NCBI GenBank assembly: GCA_002733705.1
Contig: NVWP01000041.1
Location: 1-43,544 of the forward strand
DNA from: Henriciella sp.
GTDB taxonomy: Bacteria > Pseudomonadota > Alphaproteobacteria > Caulobacterales > Hyphomonadaceae
Direction of reading: 5' to 3'
Length of the DNA stretch: 43,544 nt
Shown here: positions 30,409-38,574 of the stretch, piece after piece
Layout of the letters: every line of letters starts with the position of its first letter
Position numbering within the stretch: the stretch's first letter is position 1
The notes under the pieces: generated by a model
The model's database searches: none
What the model was told of the DNA's origin: nothing
Seen by the model: the letters and a program-made list of their open reading frames with translations, nothing else
Made by a program: the position numbers and the translations under genes

Positions 30409-31020
30409 ATGAGACTTATAGCGCTTGCTGCTCTTACGGCAGTCCTGCTTGGGGCCTGTGAAACGTCGCCAAAGCTCGTGCCGATGGAGCCTGCGGCTTT
30501 CGAGACAGCCGTGACCGACGCCAGATCGTCCTGGCACCCTTATGCATCTATCAACGCCTTTGCCAAGATGGCCGAAACGCAGACTCTGACGCCTGTCCAG
30601 CGCGCAAAGGTTCTGTATGAGCGCGGCGTGATTCGCACCGAGCAGTCCATTGAGCTTCCCGCTGCCATAGATGACTTTCAGCAGGCGGCTGCCATACCTG
30701 AAAACGGCCTCGCAAGTTCCGATATTGAACAACGGATCGGCGTGGCGCAGGCCAAGCTGAATGCCGCTCGCAGCCGGCTTGCGGGACTCCAGACCTTGCC
30801 CGAATGGTTTGACGACAAGGTCGCCATTGGGGAGGTCTCAGCCGCCGCTGAGCGTTTCCGCAATTCCGGCCTCGCTCCCGATCCTTACGATGCGGGCCTT
30901 CTGGAGGCGGCGGGCTATCTCTGCCGGGCGCCATCCGGGGAAGGCCAGCGCTGGGAATATGGGGAGAATACGGCGCATCTCTCCGAGCTGAAATGGTGCG
31001 AAACGGGCGCGACCTCTTAA
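30409..31020 (+). CDS. Lipoprotein of unknown function, first of a pair
   Basis: A 203-residue protein beginning MRLIALAALTAVLLGACETS: a lipoprotein signal with lipobox LLGAC, so probably membrane-anchored in the periplasm. The rest is mainly helical and TPR-like in spacing, with VLYERGVIRTEQSIELPAAI and DDFQQAA, and a Cys-containing end (GYLCRAPS, LKWCETG). The ATG at 30409 is preferred because AGGAAA precedes it; an ATG four codons upstream (30397) has no ribosome-binding site. No family is recognised with confidence. It resembles the next gene in layout and in parts of the sequence (see findings). Confidence 0.7.
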   Translation: MRLIALAALTAVLLGACETSPKLVPMEPAAFETAVTDARSSWHPYASINAFAKMAETQTLTPVQRAKVLYERGVIRTEQSIELPAAIDDFQQAAAIPENGLASSDIEQRIGVAQAKLNAARSRLAGLQTLPEWFDDKVAIGEVSAAAERFRNSGLAPDPYDAGLLEAAGYLCRAPSGEGQRWEYGENTAHLSELKWCETGATS

Positions 31021-31098
31021 TTTGCGCGACATTCCTGATGGGGGTCTGCTAGCTTGTGCTGACAATTGAGCAAGCCGCAGCCTCCAGGAGTGTTTTAC

Positions 31099-31731
31099 AT
31101 GCGCAAATTACTTCCCTGTCTCGCCGCTCTGGCGCTTCTCGGCGCGTGTGCAACGACCAGCTCCCCACCCGAGAACGCGGCCGCTGCAGCCGCTGAGCTC
31201 AGCGACTATGAGCGGGCGATAAACACCGCCACCACGCTTGAGCAAGCCGGCAATGAGCAAGCAGCCATAAATCGCTTGTCACAGCTCCTCGCCGAACCGG
31301 ACCTCACGGCCGAGGAGATGGCAGCCACGCTCTATGCGCGCGCGACCCTCCGCTACGAAGAGGGCAACGACATCGAAGGCGCGATTGAAGACACGCAGGA
31401 GATTCTGGCGAAATATCCCGCGTCGGACGTCTCTGGTGAGGCGGCTTCACTGCTGGAAAAGGCCGAGCAAAGCCAGGCACAGCTGGTGCGCCGGCTTTCC
31501 GGTGAGGTGAGGCCAGAGGAACGCTTCGAAATCCTCTTCAAGCTTGGGCGCCATCTTGAGGCAGGCGACATCATGACCGCCAACGCCCTTCAACCGGACA
31601 ACGCTTATCTGCTGGATATGTATCAGATTGGCCACCTTTGCGATGGCTCCAATCCGGGCGGGCGCTCATACGCCCTGGTTGAGCCGGATGGCACTGAACG
31701 CACGGTCCAGTTCTGCAACCGGATGAACTAG
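31099..31731 (+). CDS. TPR-like lipoprotein of unknown function, second of a pair
   Basis: A 210-residue lipoprotein: MRKLLPCLAALALLGACATT, with lipobox LLGAC. The middle part has paired helices of TPR type, with AATLYARATLRYEEGNDIEG followed by AIEDTQEILAKYP. The C-terminal half contains LLDMYQIGHLCDGSNPGG. Compared with the gene upstream, both have a YxRxxxR-like helix followed by AIxD, and a late LLxxxxxxxC segment. The ATG at 31099 follows CAGGAG. It starts 78 bases after the first lipoprotein stop. The function is unknown. Confidence 0.75.
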   Translation: MRKLLPCLAALALLGACATTSSPPENAAAAAAELSDYERAINTATTLEQAGNEQAAINRLSQLLAEPDLTAEEMAATLYARATLRYEEGNDIEGAIEDTQEILAKYPASDVSGEAASLLEKAEQSQAQLVRRLSGEVRPEERFEILFKLGRHLEAGDIMTANALQPDNAYLLDMYQIGHLCDGSNPGGRSYALVEPDGTERTVQFCNRMN

Positions 31732-31829
31732 GTCGAAATGCGACATTTGACCGGCTCGCGCCTCTTTCCTGACCGGGCCGCTCATGATTGAGTGCGCATG
31801 ACCTATGAGAACGACCAGGGAGAATCGTG

Positions 31830-33575
31830 ATGTCCGCAGATGGCGCGCCTGAATGGCCCGTACTTTCCATTGCGCAGGCGAATGAAAAGCTTGCCGAGCC
31901 GGGAACCCCGCTCGCCGTCGCCGAAGGTGAAATCAATGGCGTGAAAATGCGCTACTATCCAGAGGCTCCGCCGACGCTCCGCTTCCTGATTGAGGCGTCA
32001 CAGATGCACGGCGAGCGCACCTTTCTGGTTTTCGAGGATGAGCGTGTCACCTTTTCGGCTCACTGGCGGGCCGTCTGCAATTTTGCCCATGTGCTGAAGG
32101 ATGAGTTCGGCGTCGAGAAGGGCGACCGTGTTGCCATTATCATGCGCAACTATCCGCAATGGCCTGTCGCATTTTTTGCCGCGCTTTCCATTGGCGCGAT
32201 CGCGACGCCGATGAACTCTTGGTGGACGGGCGAGGAGCTGGAATACGGTCTGAAGAATAGCGGCGCCAAGGTGGCCGTTGTCGATCCCCAGATATACGAG
32301 CGCATCCGCGACCACATGCCTGAAATCACCGAGCTGGAAGCGGTGGTCATTGCCCGGGAAACCGAGGAAGAGCGCAATAATCCGCGCATCCATAATTTCG
32401 AGAGTTTCATCGGTGAGCCTGGCGACTGGGCTGGGCTGGAGAATAAGGGCCTGCCGGATGTGGACGTCGGCCCGGACGATGAAGCCACGATCATGTACAC
32501 GTCCGGCACGACTGGCCGGCCAAAGGGCGCGCTCGCCACGCACCGGGCGATTATCTCCAACATTCTGAACTCGATGACCTGTCAGGCGCGTATGTTCCTG
32601 CGCCGTGGAGAACAGCCGCCAGAACCGGATCCCAATGAGCAGCGCGCGGCCTTGCTCGCCATCCCGTATTTCCACGCGACAGGCTCATTCTCCGTCCTGA
32701 TCCCGACCATGCTGCGCGGCGACAAGATTGTCAGCATGTATAAATGGGATGCGGGCAAGGCCCTGCCGATCATTGAGGAAGAAAAGATCACGGCGATCGG
32801 CGGCGTGCCCGCAATTGCCTGGCAGGTGCTGGAGCACCCTGACCGTGACAAGTACGATCTCTCCTCGATCCAGGCCGTTTCATATGGCGGTGCGCCCTCT
32901 GCGCCAGAGCTTGTGTCGACGATCAAGAAGCGGTTTCCGGAAGCCATGCCCGGCAATGGTTGGGGCATGACGGAAACCTGCGCGACGGCAACGCTCAATA
33001 TCGGCGAAGACTATGTGAACCGCCCGCAAAGCGCCGGGGCGCCCCCCAAGGCGGTCGAACTGAAAGTGGTCAATCCGGAAGGCGAGACCCTGCCAGCCGG
33101 CGAGGTGGGCGAACTCTGGTGCAAGAGCCCGGCAAACTGCAAGGGCTACTGGAATCGTCCGGATGCGACCGCTGAGACCTTCAAGGATGGCTGGGTCGTT
33201 ACAGGTGACCTTGCCAGGCTCGATGAGGAAGGCTTTCTCTACCTCGTTGACCGCGCGAAGGACATGCTGATCCGGGGCGGTGAGAACATCTACTGCATCG
33301 AGGTGGAGAACGCGCTTTATGACCATCCGGCGGTGATGGATGCGTCCGTTGTCGGCATTCCGCATAAGGTGCTGGGTGAGGAAGTCGGCGCAGTCGTACA
33401 GCTCAAACCCGGCAAGGCCGTCACCCAGGATGAGCTTCGCGCGCATGTCGCCAGCCAGCTTGCGGCCTTCAAGGTTCCGGTTGAGATCATATTCCAAGAC
33501 GAACCTTTGCCGCGCAACGCCAATGGCAAGATCCTGAAACCGGTCCTGCGTGAGCAGTTTTCGCCAAGAAACTAG
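31830..33575 (+). CDS. AMP-forming acyl-CoA synthetase
   Basis: A 581-residue member of the ANL (acyl/aryl-CoA synthetase) family. The P-loop-like AMP-binding motif is TIMYTSGTTGRPKGALATH (about 220-238). The A5-type motif is GWGMTETCATAT near 377. The hinge and core A8 region is LVDRAKDMLIRGGENIYCIE, and the catalytic lysine is in PRNANGKILKPVL near 570. It activates a fatty or organic acid as acyl-AMP and then forms the CoA thioester; the acyl substrate is not readable. The ATG at 31830 follows AGGGAGAA; the GTG just before it is an alternative. It is close to the methyltransferase gene that starts about 30 bases after its stop. Confidence 0.92.
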   Translation: MSADGAPEWPVLSIAQANEKLAEPGTPLAVAEGEINGVKMRYYPEAPPTLRFLIEASQMHGERTFLVFEDERVTFSAHWRAVCNFAHVLKDEFGVEKGDRVAIIMRNYPQWPVAFFAALSIGAIATPMNSWWTGEELEYGLKNSGAKVAVVDPQIYERIRDHMPEITELEAVVIARETEEERNNPRIHNFESFIGEPGDWAGLENKGLPDVDVGPDDEATIMYTSGTTGRPKGALATHRAIISNILNSMTCQARMFLRRGEQPPEPDPNEQRAALLAIPYFHATGSFSVLIPTMLRGDKIVSMYKWDAGKALPIIEEEKITAIGGVPAIAWQVLEHPDRDKYDLSSIQAVSYGGAPSAPELVSTIKKRFPEAMPGNGWGMTETCATATLNIGEDYVNRPQSAGAPPKAVELKVVNPEGETLPAGEVGELWCKSPANCKGYWNRPDATAETFKDGWVVTGDLARLDEEGFLYLVDRAKDMLIRGGENIYCIEVENALYDHPAVMDASVVGIPHKVLGEEVGAVVQLKPGKAVTQDELRAHVASQLAAFKVPVEIIFQDEPLPRNANGKILKPVLREQFSPRN

Positions 33576-33607
33576 CACACAGCAGCCAGTCCAGCGGAGG
33601 TAGCGCT

Positions 33608-34294
33608 ATCGCCGGGAATGATCAGGACGATATCGGCTCGGGCGGAAAGTCCGTTGCGCTCGAGAACCGGAACACGGGTGAGGATGGCCGGCGGTATTCG
33701 CCGTCGGCCGCCCGCAACCGCGAGGTTATTGGCGACGTCCTTGCCGATCATATGCCGGTAGAGGGGCATATCCTCGAAATTGCGTCCGGCACCGGGGAGC
33801 ATGGCGTCGATTTTACCAAGCGTTTTCAATCGCTTCGCTGGACTTATTCAGACCTGGATGAGCTCAGTCTCGCCAGTCAGGCGGCCTGGGTTGCGCATAC
33901 AAAGCGCGAGGGGCGTCTCTCGGGGCCCCTTCGTGTCGATGCTTCCAAAGCCGGCTGGGGGGAGGCTGAAAGACCCGGCGCTTGCGACGCGATCTTCTGC
34001 GCCAATATGGTCCATATCGCGCCCTTCGAGGCCGCCGAGGGGCTCATCTCCGGAGCAGGGCGGCTGCTCGCCTCTGGTGGCCGGTTGATGCTGTATGGGC
34101 CTTTCGCGCGCGCGGGCGTCATCGCGCCCTCTAATGCCCGGTTCAGTGAGGATCTGAAGCGGCGCGATGAAAGCTGGGGTGTTCGTGACCTCGATCACGA
34201 GATTATCCCCCTCACAGAGAAGTCGGGGCTGACGCTGGCAGCGGTTATCGACATGCCGGCCAATAATCTGAGCGTCATTTTCGAAAAGCGCTGA
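33608..34294 (+). CDS. DUF938 SAM-dependent methyltransferase, start codon unclear
   Basis: A class I SAM-dependent methyltransferase of the DUF938 type. The SAM motif I is ILEIASGTGEHGVDFTKRF. Upstream of it, in the same frame, lies the family N-terminal segment GRRYSPSAARNREVIGDVL. The first ATG in this frame (33752) falls after that segment and would remove it. No ATG, GTG or TTG occurs in this frame between the preceding in-frame stop (33551) and 33752. The best Shine-Dalgarno, GGAGG at 33596-33600, stands seven bases before an ATC codon at 33608, which I give as the provisional start (about 228 residues). Alternatives are the ATG at 33752 (180 residues) or a frameshift. The substrate is unknown. 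Confidence 0.72.
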   Translation: MAGNDQDDIGSGGKSVALENRNTGEDGRRYSPSAARNREVIGDVLADHMPVEGHILEIASGTGEHGVDFTKRFQSLRWTYSDLDELSLASQAAWVAHTKREGRLSGPLRVDASKAGWGEAERPGACDAIFCANMVHIAPFEAAEGLISGAGRLLASGGRLMLYGPFARAGVIAPSNARFSEDLKRRDESWGVRDLDHEIIPLTEKSGLTLAAVIDMPANNLSVIFEKR

Positions 34295-34331
34295 GCCACG
34301 TCCCCTCCGCCCGGGGAGTCAGAGCCAGCGC
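34288..34331. terminator. Possible bidirectional terminator between convergent genes
   Basis: The ends of the methyltransferase (+) and zntB (-) genes converge here. GCGCTG (34288) pairs with CAGCGC (34326), and TCCCC pairs with GGGGA inside it. The hairpin is imperfect and overlaps both stop codons. The T-runs are short. Confidence 0.3.
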
Positions 34332-35305
34332 ATCTTTCGGAAGAGAAATAGAAGACCACCCGTCACCACCAGCATGGCCGTGCACAGGAAGGTGAAGGCC
34401 AGCGGGTCGCCCGCGCCCGGCATGCCGCCAAGATTGACGCCAAACAGGCCTGTCACAAAGCCTAGCGGCAGGAAGACCGCGGAGATGATGGCCAGCACGA
34501 AAAGGCGCTGGTTCATCCGCTCGCTGCGCTCTTCGATCACCTGTTCCTGCAGGACGAGTGAACGTTCGCGGATGGAATCGAGCTCTTCGCCAATCCGGGT
34601 GACGCGGTCGGCGATTTCCCGCAGATAGAGGATGTCCCCCTGCGAGAGGAGACCTTCGCCCTCGCGGGCAAGATGGGCCAGGGCCTCGCGCTGAGGGATG
34701 ATGTAGCGGCGAAGGGCGAGGACCTTGCGCCTGAAATTTGCGAGCGCTGTCTTGGGCAGGCTTGCGCCCGGCGCCAGCAATTCATCCTCGAAATCGTCGG
34801 CCTGTGCATCGAGCTCAGCCACGACGGGTTCGATCCGGTCTGTCAGCCGCGCGGCGATGAAGGTTATAATCTCGCCGGTCGAGCGCGGAACCTCGCCGGC
34901 CATGATCTCTTCGCGCAGATCCTGGGCCGCTTTTATATGAAAGGCCCGCAGGGAGACGACGACGCCGCTCGTCATCCACATGCGGATGGCGATCATGTCT
35001 TCTGGCTCCGAGCCTTCATTGAGGTTCACGCCCCGGAGGTTAATCAGCAGACCGGGCCCGTGGCGCAGGCAGCGTGGCCTTGTGTCCTCCTGCAGCAGCG
35101 ACTCGTCGATCACCTCATCAATGCCGCTGGTCTCTGTCAGCCAGTCGCGCACCTCCGGCGAGAGCCGGTCGAGATGAAGCCAGCGATAGACGCCGGGACG
35201 TTCCGCAGGACCGGATTTCACGTCTTCCCAGGTCAGACGTTTTGCATGTCCATCTGCATCAAATTCGAAACCGTAAAGGAGCGGGTTCGAGGCCGTCTCG
35301 CTCAT
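34319..35305 (-). CDS. zntB: CorA/ZntB-family divalent cation transporter
   Basis: A 328-residue CorA-superfamily protein. A large cytoplasmic domain (about 1-265) includes a long helix rich in Glu and Arg. Two C-terminal membrane segments follow, and the first ends in the hallmark GxN motif (GLFGVNLGG, about 287-295), which forms the pore mouth. The N-terminal YGFEFDADGHAKRLTWEDV is closer to ZntB than to magnesium CorA, so the cargo is probably zinc or another divalent cation; this is an inference. Its ATG overlaps the stop of the upstream lipoprotein gene by four bases (ATGA), so the two are co-translated. Confidence 0.87.
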   Translation of the reverse strand: MSETASNPLLYGFEFDADGHAKRLTWEDVKSGPAERPGVYRWLHLDRLSPEVRDWLTETSGIDEVIDESLLQEDTRPRCLRHGPGLLINLRGVNLNEGSEPEDMIAIRMWMTSGVVVSLRAFHIKAAQDLREEIMAGEVPRSTGEIITFIAARLTDRIEPVVAELDAQADDFEDELLAPGASLPKTALANFRRKVLALRRYIIPQREALAHLAREGEGLLSQGDILYLREIADRVTRIGEELDSIRERSLVLQEQVIEERSERMNQRLFVLAIISAVFLPLGFVTGLFGVNLGGMPGAGDPLAFTFLCTAMLVVTGGLLFLFRKMRWL

Positions 35306-35736
35306 CTGCGGCGCTGCTCCATGGCGACATAGCCGAGCGCCTCGATCCAGACGATGACATCCTCACCCACGCCCTCATCGCGCAGGAAGCTGGAAAAGGC
35401 GGGCATGAACTCCTGCGAACCGGCACACTGATCGATCGCATCATTGAGCTCGGGCAGGACGATCCTGTCGAAGTCCTGGGCAAGATCGGTGAAATCATCC
35501 GCAAGCGTGGCAAGCTGGATCGCGAGCAGGGGCCCCGGATTATCAATATCGCCGGAAACACGCTGAAGGGCGCGGATCGTGTCGATATTGGAGGAGGCGA
35601 ACTGGTCGAAAATCTGGTCGCTCTTCCACTCCACCCATTCAGGTGTGCAGGGGTCAGGCTGGGTGGCGCAGCCCGAAAGAAGGGCTGCGCCTGTGAGGGC
35701 CGCGGCAAGGCTGGCGAAGAGACGTGTCTGTTTCAT
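35302..35736 (-). CDS. Small lipoprotein upstream of zntB
   Basis: A 144-residue protein starting MKQTRLFASLAAALTGAALL and then SGCATQ, a lipoprotein signal with lipobox LLSGC. The mature part is short and helical, with two further Cys residues (PDPCTPEW and DQCAGSQE) that could form a disulfide in the periplasm. No family is recognised. The ATG at 35736 is chosen as the start of the signal; longer in-frame starts have no lipobox reason. It overlaps zntB (ATGA) and lies 25 bases after the thiolase stop. Confidence 0.75.
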   Translation of the reverse strand: MKQTRLFASLAAALTGAALLSGCATQPDPCTPEWVEWKSDQIFDQFASSNIDTIRALQRVSGDIDNPGPLLAIQLATLADDFTDLAQDFDRIVLPELNDAIDQCAGSQEFMPAFSSFLRDEGVGEDVIVWIEALGYVAMEQRRR

Positions 35737-35761
35737 AAGCCAGACATACCGCATGAAGAGG

Positions 35762-37270
35762 TCAGGCAAAGCTGAAATGTGTGATCTCGTCCTTGGTGCG
35801 GGTCGTAACCCGCGCGCCGACGGGACTTTCCTCCTCACGCAGGTGGTCAAGGGCGACCGGATCTGCGATGGCTATGAAGCGCTTGCCTTCATCCGTGCGC
35901 CCAAGGATGACGCCGTGCTGCGGGCCTTCGCGGCCATGGACGACCGTATAGGTCTCGACCGTCCCGCCGCTGGGTTCTGGATCAAGCTCCACCTGCTCTG
36001 TTGGTTTGGCGGCGGGCTCGACGGTCTTGAAGGTGTCCGGCCGGGTGGTCGACCAGACGCCGACCGCTTCCTTGGTCATCCAGCCGCCATTGGCGAGGAC
36101 GAGGCCGAAAGCGCCAGCTTCCTCGCGCAGCTTGTGCGCCATCTCTGCCAGCCCATGCATGGAGTAATTGTTGCCCGGGCCACCAAAGAAGGGCAGCCCG
36201 CCCGTCAGCGTCAGAGGCCGTTCATCGGTGAACGGGTCGATCCCCATCGCCGCTGTGGAAGAGAACACAGCACAGGGAAAGCAGGAATAGAGATCGAAAT
36301 AGGCAATGCCGCCCGAGGTGCGGCCTGCCTGATCCAACGCGCGGGAGATGGCCTGTTCCATTGCCCAGGAGCCATCGAGCTTGGGCCGCAGTGAGAGAAG
36401 GTCGTCGCTCGCCTCGCCGGCGCCATGCAGATAGACGCGCTTGTCCTTTGCCACGCCAAGCTCATCGGCCTTGTCTTCCGACATGATGAGGACAGCGGCG
36501 CCCTGGTTCACAGCATCCTGGGCGATATGCCATTTCAGGAAGGGGTCTGCGAATTCATAATTCTTGGGCGATGGCGTCGCGAGAAATTCCTCAGACCGTT
36601 CTTTCGGAAACTGCGAATACTCATTGTCGGACGCGACCTTGGAAAAGGGATGGAAGAGTTTCGCCATGGCCTCGCGCTGCTCTGAGCGCGTGCGCCCTTC
36701 GCGCGCGGCAATGGCGTTCTCGAACAGGGCATAGAAGAAAGCCGGCGCGACGAGGCCATGCTTGATTTCTGCGCGTGAAAGCATTTCGCCGCCAAGGCCG
36801 CGATCTTCGTAATCGGCATCATCGCTGTCGGCCCAGTTGATCTCGACCTTGTTCTTGAGCGCCCCCTTTGAGGCCCGGTTGGCTTCCGATCCGGCGATCA
36901 GGGCGACATCAAGCTCTCCGGCATGAATGCGATTGGCCATCTCACCAGCAAGGGCCTGCGGGCTCTGGCCGCCGACATCGGAATAGATGAGGCGAGCTGG
37001 CTTGGCGCCGATATCGCGGGCGAGCGTGCCGGGCAGGTTGGTATTGTGTCCGTGCGGGTGTTTGGCCCCGCGCACCGAATCCTCAAAGATGCGCACAAAG
37101 GTCAGCGTGTCGATGGCCGAGGCGTCTATGCCGGCGTCTTCGATTGCCGCCCTGGATGCGGTCACGGCCAGGCTGAGAGGCGAGGGCGCGCCGTCGGGAC
37201 CTTGCGTTCCGTCCCACTCGCTCATCGATTGTCCGACACCGACCAGAACCGGCATTGACCCTTTTGCCAT
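35762..37270 (-). CDS. Thiolase-like protein with extra C-terminal domain
   Basis: A 502-residue thiolase-superfamily protein. The nucleophile region is FDLYSCFPCAVFSSTAAMG, with a plausible active Cys, and a later catalytic-type segment is NYSMHGLAEMAHKLREEAG. The last 90 residues (about 415-502) form an added beta-rich domain (TYTVVHGREGPQHGVILG) known from the longer thiolase-like 'acetyl-CoA acetyltransferase' group. It probably acts on acyl-CoA thioesters in lipid or sterol-like breakdown, but the substrate is unknown. The ATG at 37270 follows GAGGAGTGAAGTG. It leads the set thiolase, lipoprotein, zntB. Confidence 0.84.
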   Translation of the reverse strand: MAKGSMPVLVGVGQSMSEWDGTQGPDGAPSPLSLAVTASRAAIEDAGIDASAIDTLTFVRIFEDSVRGAKHPHGHNTNLPGTLARDIGAKPARLIYSDVGGQSPQALAGEMANRIHAGELDVALIAGSEANRASKGALKNKVEINWADSDDADYEDRGLGGEMLSRAEIKHGLVAPAFFYALFENAIAAREGRTRSEQREAMAKLFHPFSKVASDNEYSQFPKERSEEFLATPSPKNYEFADPFLKWHIAQDAVNQGAAVLIMSEDKADELGVAKDKRVYLHGAGEASDDLLSLRPKLDGSWAMEQAISRALDQAGRTSGGIAYFDLYSCFPCAVFSSTAAMGIDPFTDERPLTLTGGLPFFGGPGNNYSMHGLAEMAHKLREEAGAFGLVLANGGWMTKEAVGVWSTTRPDTFKTVEPAAKPTEQVELDPEPSGGTVETYTVVHGREGPQHGVILGRTDEGKRFIAIADPVALDHLREEESPVGARVTTRTKDEITHFSFA

Positions 37271-37387
37271 CACTTCACTCCTCAAATCTGCTGGCGCCAC
37301 TGTCTGGTGTCTCCTGCCGGCGTGCAAGGCATGACGCTGCGCCACATCGCGCAGGAACCGCCAGGCTGGCCCAGAGGTTCATGCTTC

Positions 37388-38368
37388 ATGGCTTTTTCAC
37401 TCGTCCGCGAAGACCTCGATCCGGCAGATGCCGGGCTTGTCTATGTCTGCTCTTCCGAGCCCGGCTGGACGCGCCGCCCGCATGGGCGCGGCTTCACCTA
37501 TCTCAATGAAGAGGGAGATGTCCTCAAAGGTGACGACAGGGCGCGGGCTGAAGCCCTGGTCCTGCCGCCTGCCTGGGCGGATGTCTGGATCTGCACGCTG
37601 CCAAAAGGTCATTTGCAGGCCACTGGCAGGGATGAGGCGGGCCGCACGCAATACCGCTATCACGAGGCCTGGCGGGCCCATTGCGAAGAGGTGAAATTCT
37701 CGGACATGCTGGCCTTTGGCCGGGCCCTGCCGCGTATCCGCAAGCGGGTAAAAACCGTCCTGGAGGATCCCGAAAACCATGTCGATCTCGCGACCGCGGC
37801 CATTGTCCGTCTTCTCGACAAAGGCGCGATCCGTGTCGGCTCGGAGCGCCATGCACGCAATGGCACGTTCGGCGCCGCGACGCTCTACAAGCGCCATGTC
37901 CGCCAGACCGACGAAGATACGATCCGCCTCAGATTCAAGGGAAAGGGCGGCAAGGATCAGGAAGTCTCGATCTGTGATGAAAGTCTCGCGCATGCCGTTG
38001 GTGAACTCCAGTGCCTTCCCGGCCAGTCGCTCTTCGACACGCCGGATGGTCATGTCGGCTCAAGCCGCGTGAACCGTTTTATCCGGGAGGCAGGGGACGG
38101 GGGATTTACGGCGAAGGATTTTCGCACCTGGGCCGGATCCGTTGCGGCTGTCGAGGCGCTGTGTAAAGGCGCAAGCAGCATCAAGGACATTTCCGAAGCG
38201 GCCGCCGAACGGCTCGGAAACACCCCGACCATTGCCCGCAATTCCTACATCCACCCCCGCCTTGTCGAGATGGCGCGCCATGGTGAGGTGCCAGAAAAAG
38301 AAGCCGGCCCCGTGCGCCTGCGCAAGGACGAACGCCGCCTGTTTGCGGTGCTGGAGGGGCGTGACTAG
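37388..38368 (+). CDS. DNA topoisomerase IB
   Basis: A 326-residue poxvirus/bacterial-type topoisomerase IB that relaxes supercoils through a 3'-phosphotyrosyl link. The catalytic tyrosine is Y287 in ARNSYIHPRL. Supporting residues include Arg149 (GAIRVGSE), the Lys of LRFKGKGGK (about 182-189) and Arg246 (KDFRTWAGS). An N-terminal domain (about 10-90) precedes the catalytic core. The length fits the bacterial family. The ATG at 37388 gives MAFSLVREDLDP; longer in-frame starts at 37307 or 37331 are less likely. It is divergent from the thiolase operon across about 117 bases. Confidence 0.93.
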   Translation: MAFSLVREDLDPADAGLVYVCSSEPGWTRRPHGRGFTYLNEEGDVLKGDDRARAEALVLPPAWADVWICTLPKGHLQATGRDEAGRTQYRYHEAWRAHCEEVKFSDMLAFGRALPRIRKRVKTVLEDPENHVDLATAAIVRLLDKGAIRVGSERHARNGTFGAATLYKRHVRQTDEDTIRLRFKGKGGKDQEVSICDESLAHAVGELQCLPGQSLFDTPDGHVGSSRVNRFIREAGDGGFTAKDFRTWAGSVAAVEALCKGASSIKDISEAAAERLGNTPTIARNSYIHPRLVEMARHGEVPEKEAGPVRLRKDERRLFAVLEGRD

Positions 38369-38371
38369 GCT

Positions 38372-38425
38372 GTTTGCCTCAAGGCGGCCCGCCCAGCCGA
38401 TTGCTGCGCCAAGAGGGAGGCAAAC
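38372..38425 (+). promoter_or_regulatory. Inverted repeat covering a ribosome-binding site
   Basis: GTTTGCCTC (38372-38380) and GAGGCAAAC (38417-38425) are perfect 9-base inverted arms with about 36 bases between them. The right arm includes the GAGG of the Shine-Dalgarno and ends directly at the ATG of the small ORF at 38426. If transcribed, the fold would hide the ribosome-binding site. The left arm starts only four bases after the topoisomerase stop, so it may be in that transcript's tail. Confidence 0.45.
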
Positions 38426-38518
38426 ATGACCGCCAATTCGATCTCGAGATACACTGCAATTGTCGCTAGCAGTCTTGCTGTCTTCTTCGAAGCGGAAAGA
38501 ATTCCGCTTTCAACTTAA
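38426..38518 (+). CDS. Putative 30-residue small protein or leader peptide
   Basis: A short reading frame of 30 codons (MTANSISRYTAIVASSLAVF and ten more residues ending PLST). It has a very good ribosome-binding site (GAGGGAGG, about 6 bases before ATG). It has a hydrophobic centre (about residues 11-21) but is too short for a firm call. It is locally less GC-rich than its neighbours. The 3' end lies within or just after an 8-base hairpin (38490-38509), and the upstream inverted repeat ends at its ATG. It may be a leader peptide of the lipoprotein gene at 38575 or a chance ORF; no homology is known to me. Confidence 0.35.
   Translation: MTANSISRYTAIVASSLAVFFEAERIPLST
38490..38509 (+). terminator. 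Hairpin at the end of the small ORF
   Basis: AAGCGGAA (38490-38497) and TTCCGCTT (38502-38509) pair perfectly around AGAA. The following sequence is TCAACTTAAGG, without a real T-run, so it is either a weak terminator/attenuator or a 3' RNA structure. It overlaps the last codons of the small ORF. Confidence 0.45.
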
Positions 38519-38574
38519 GGGTACGGTAGGGCGCGCCCTCTATCGACAGCTCAAGGCCGAAGGGGAGCGTATCC

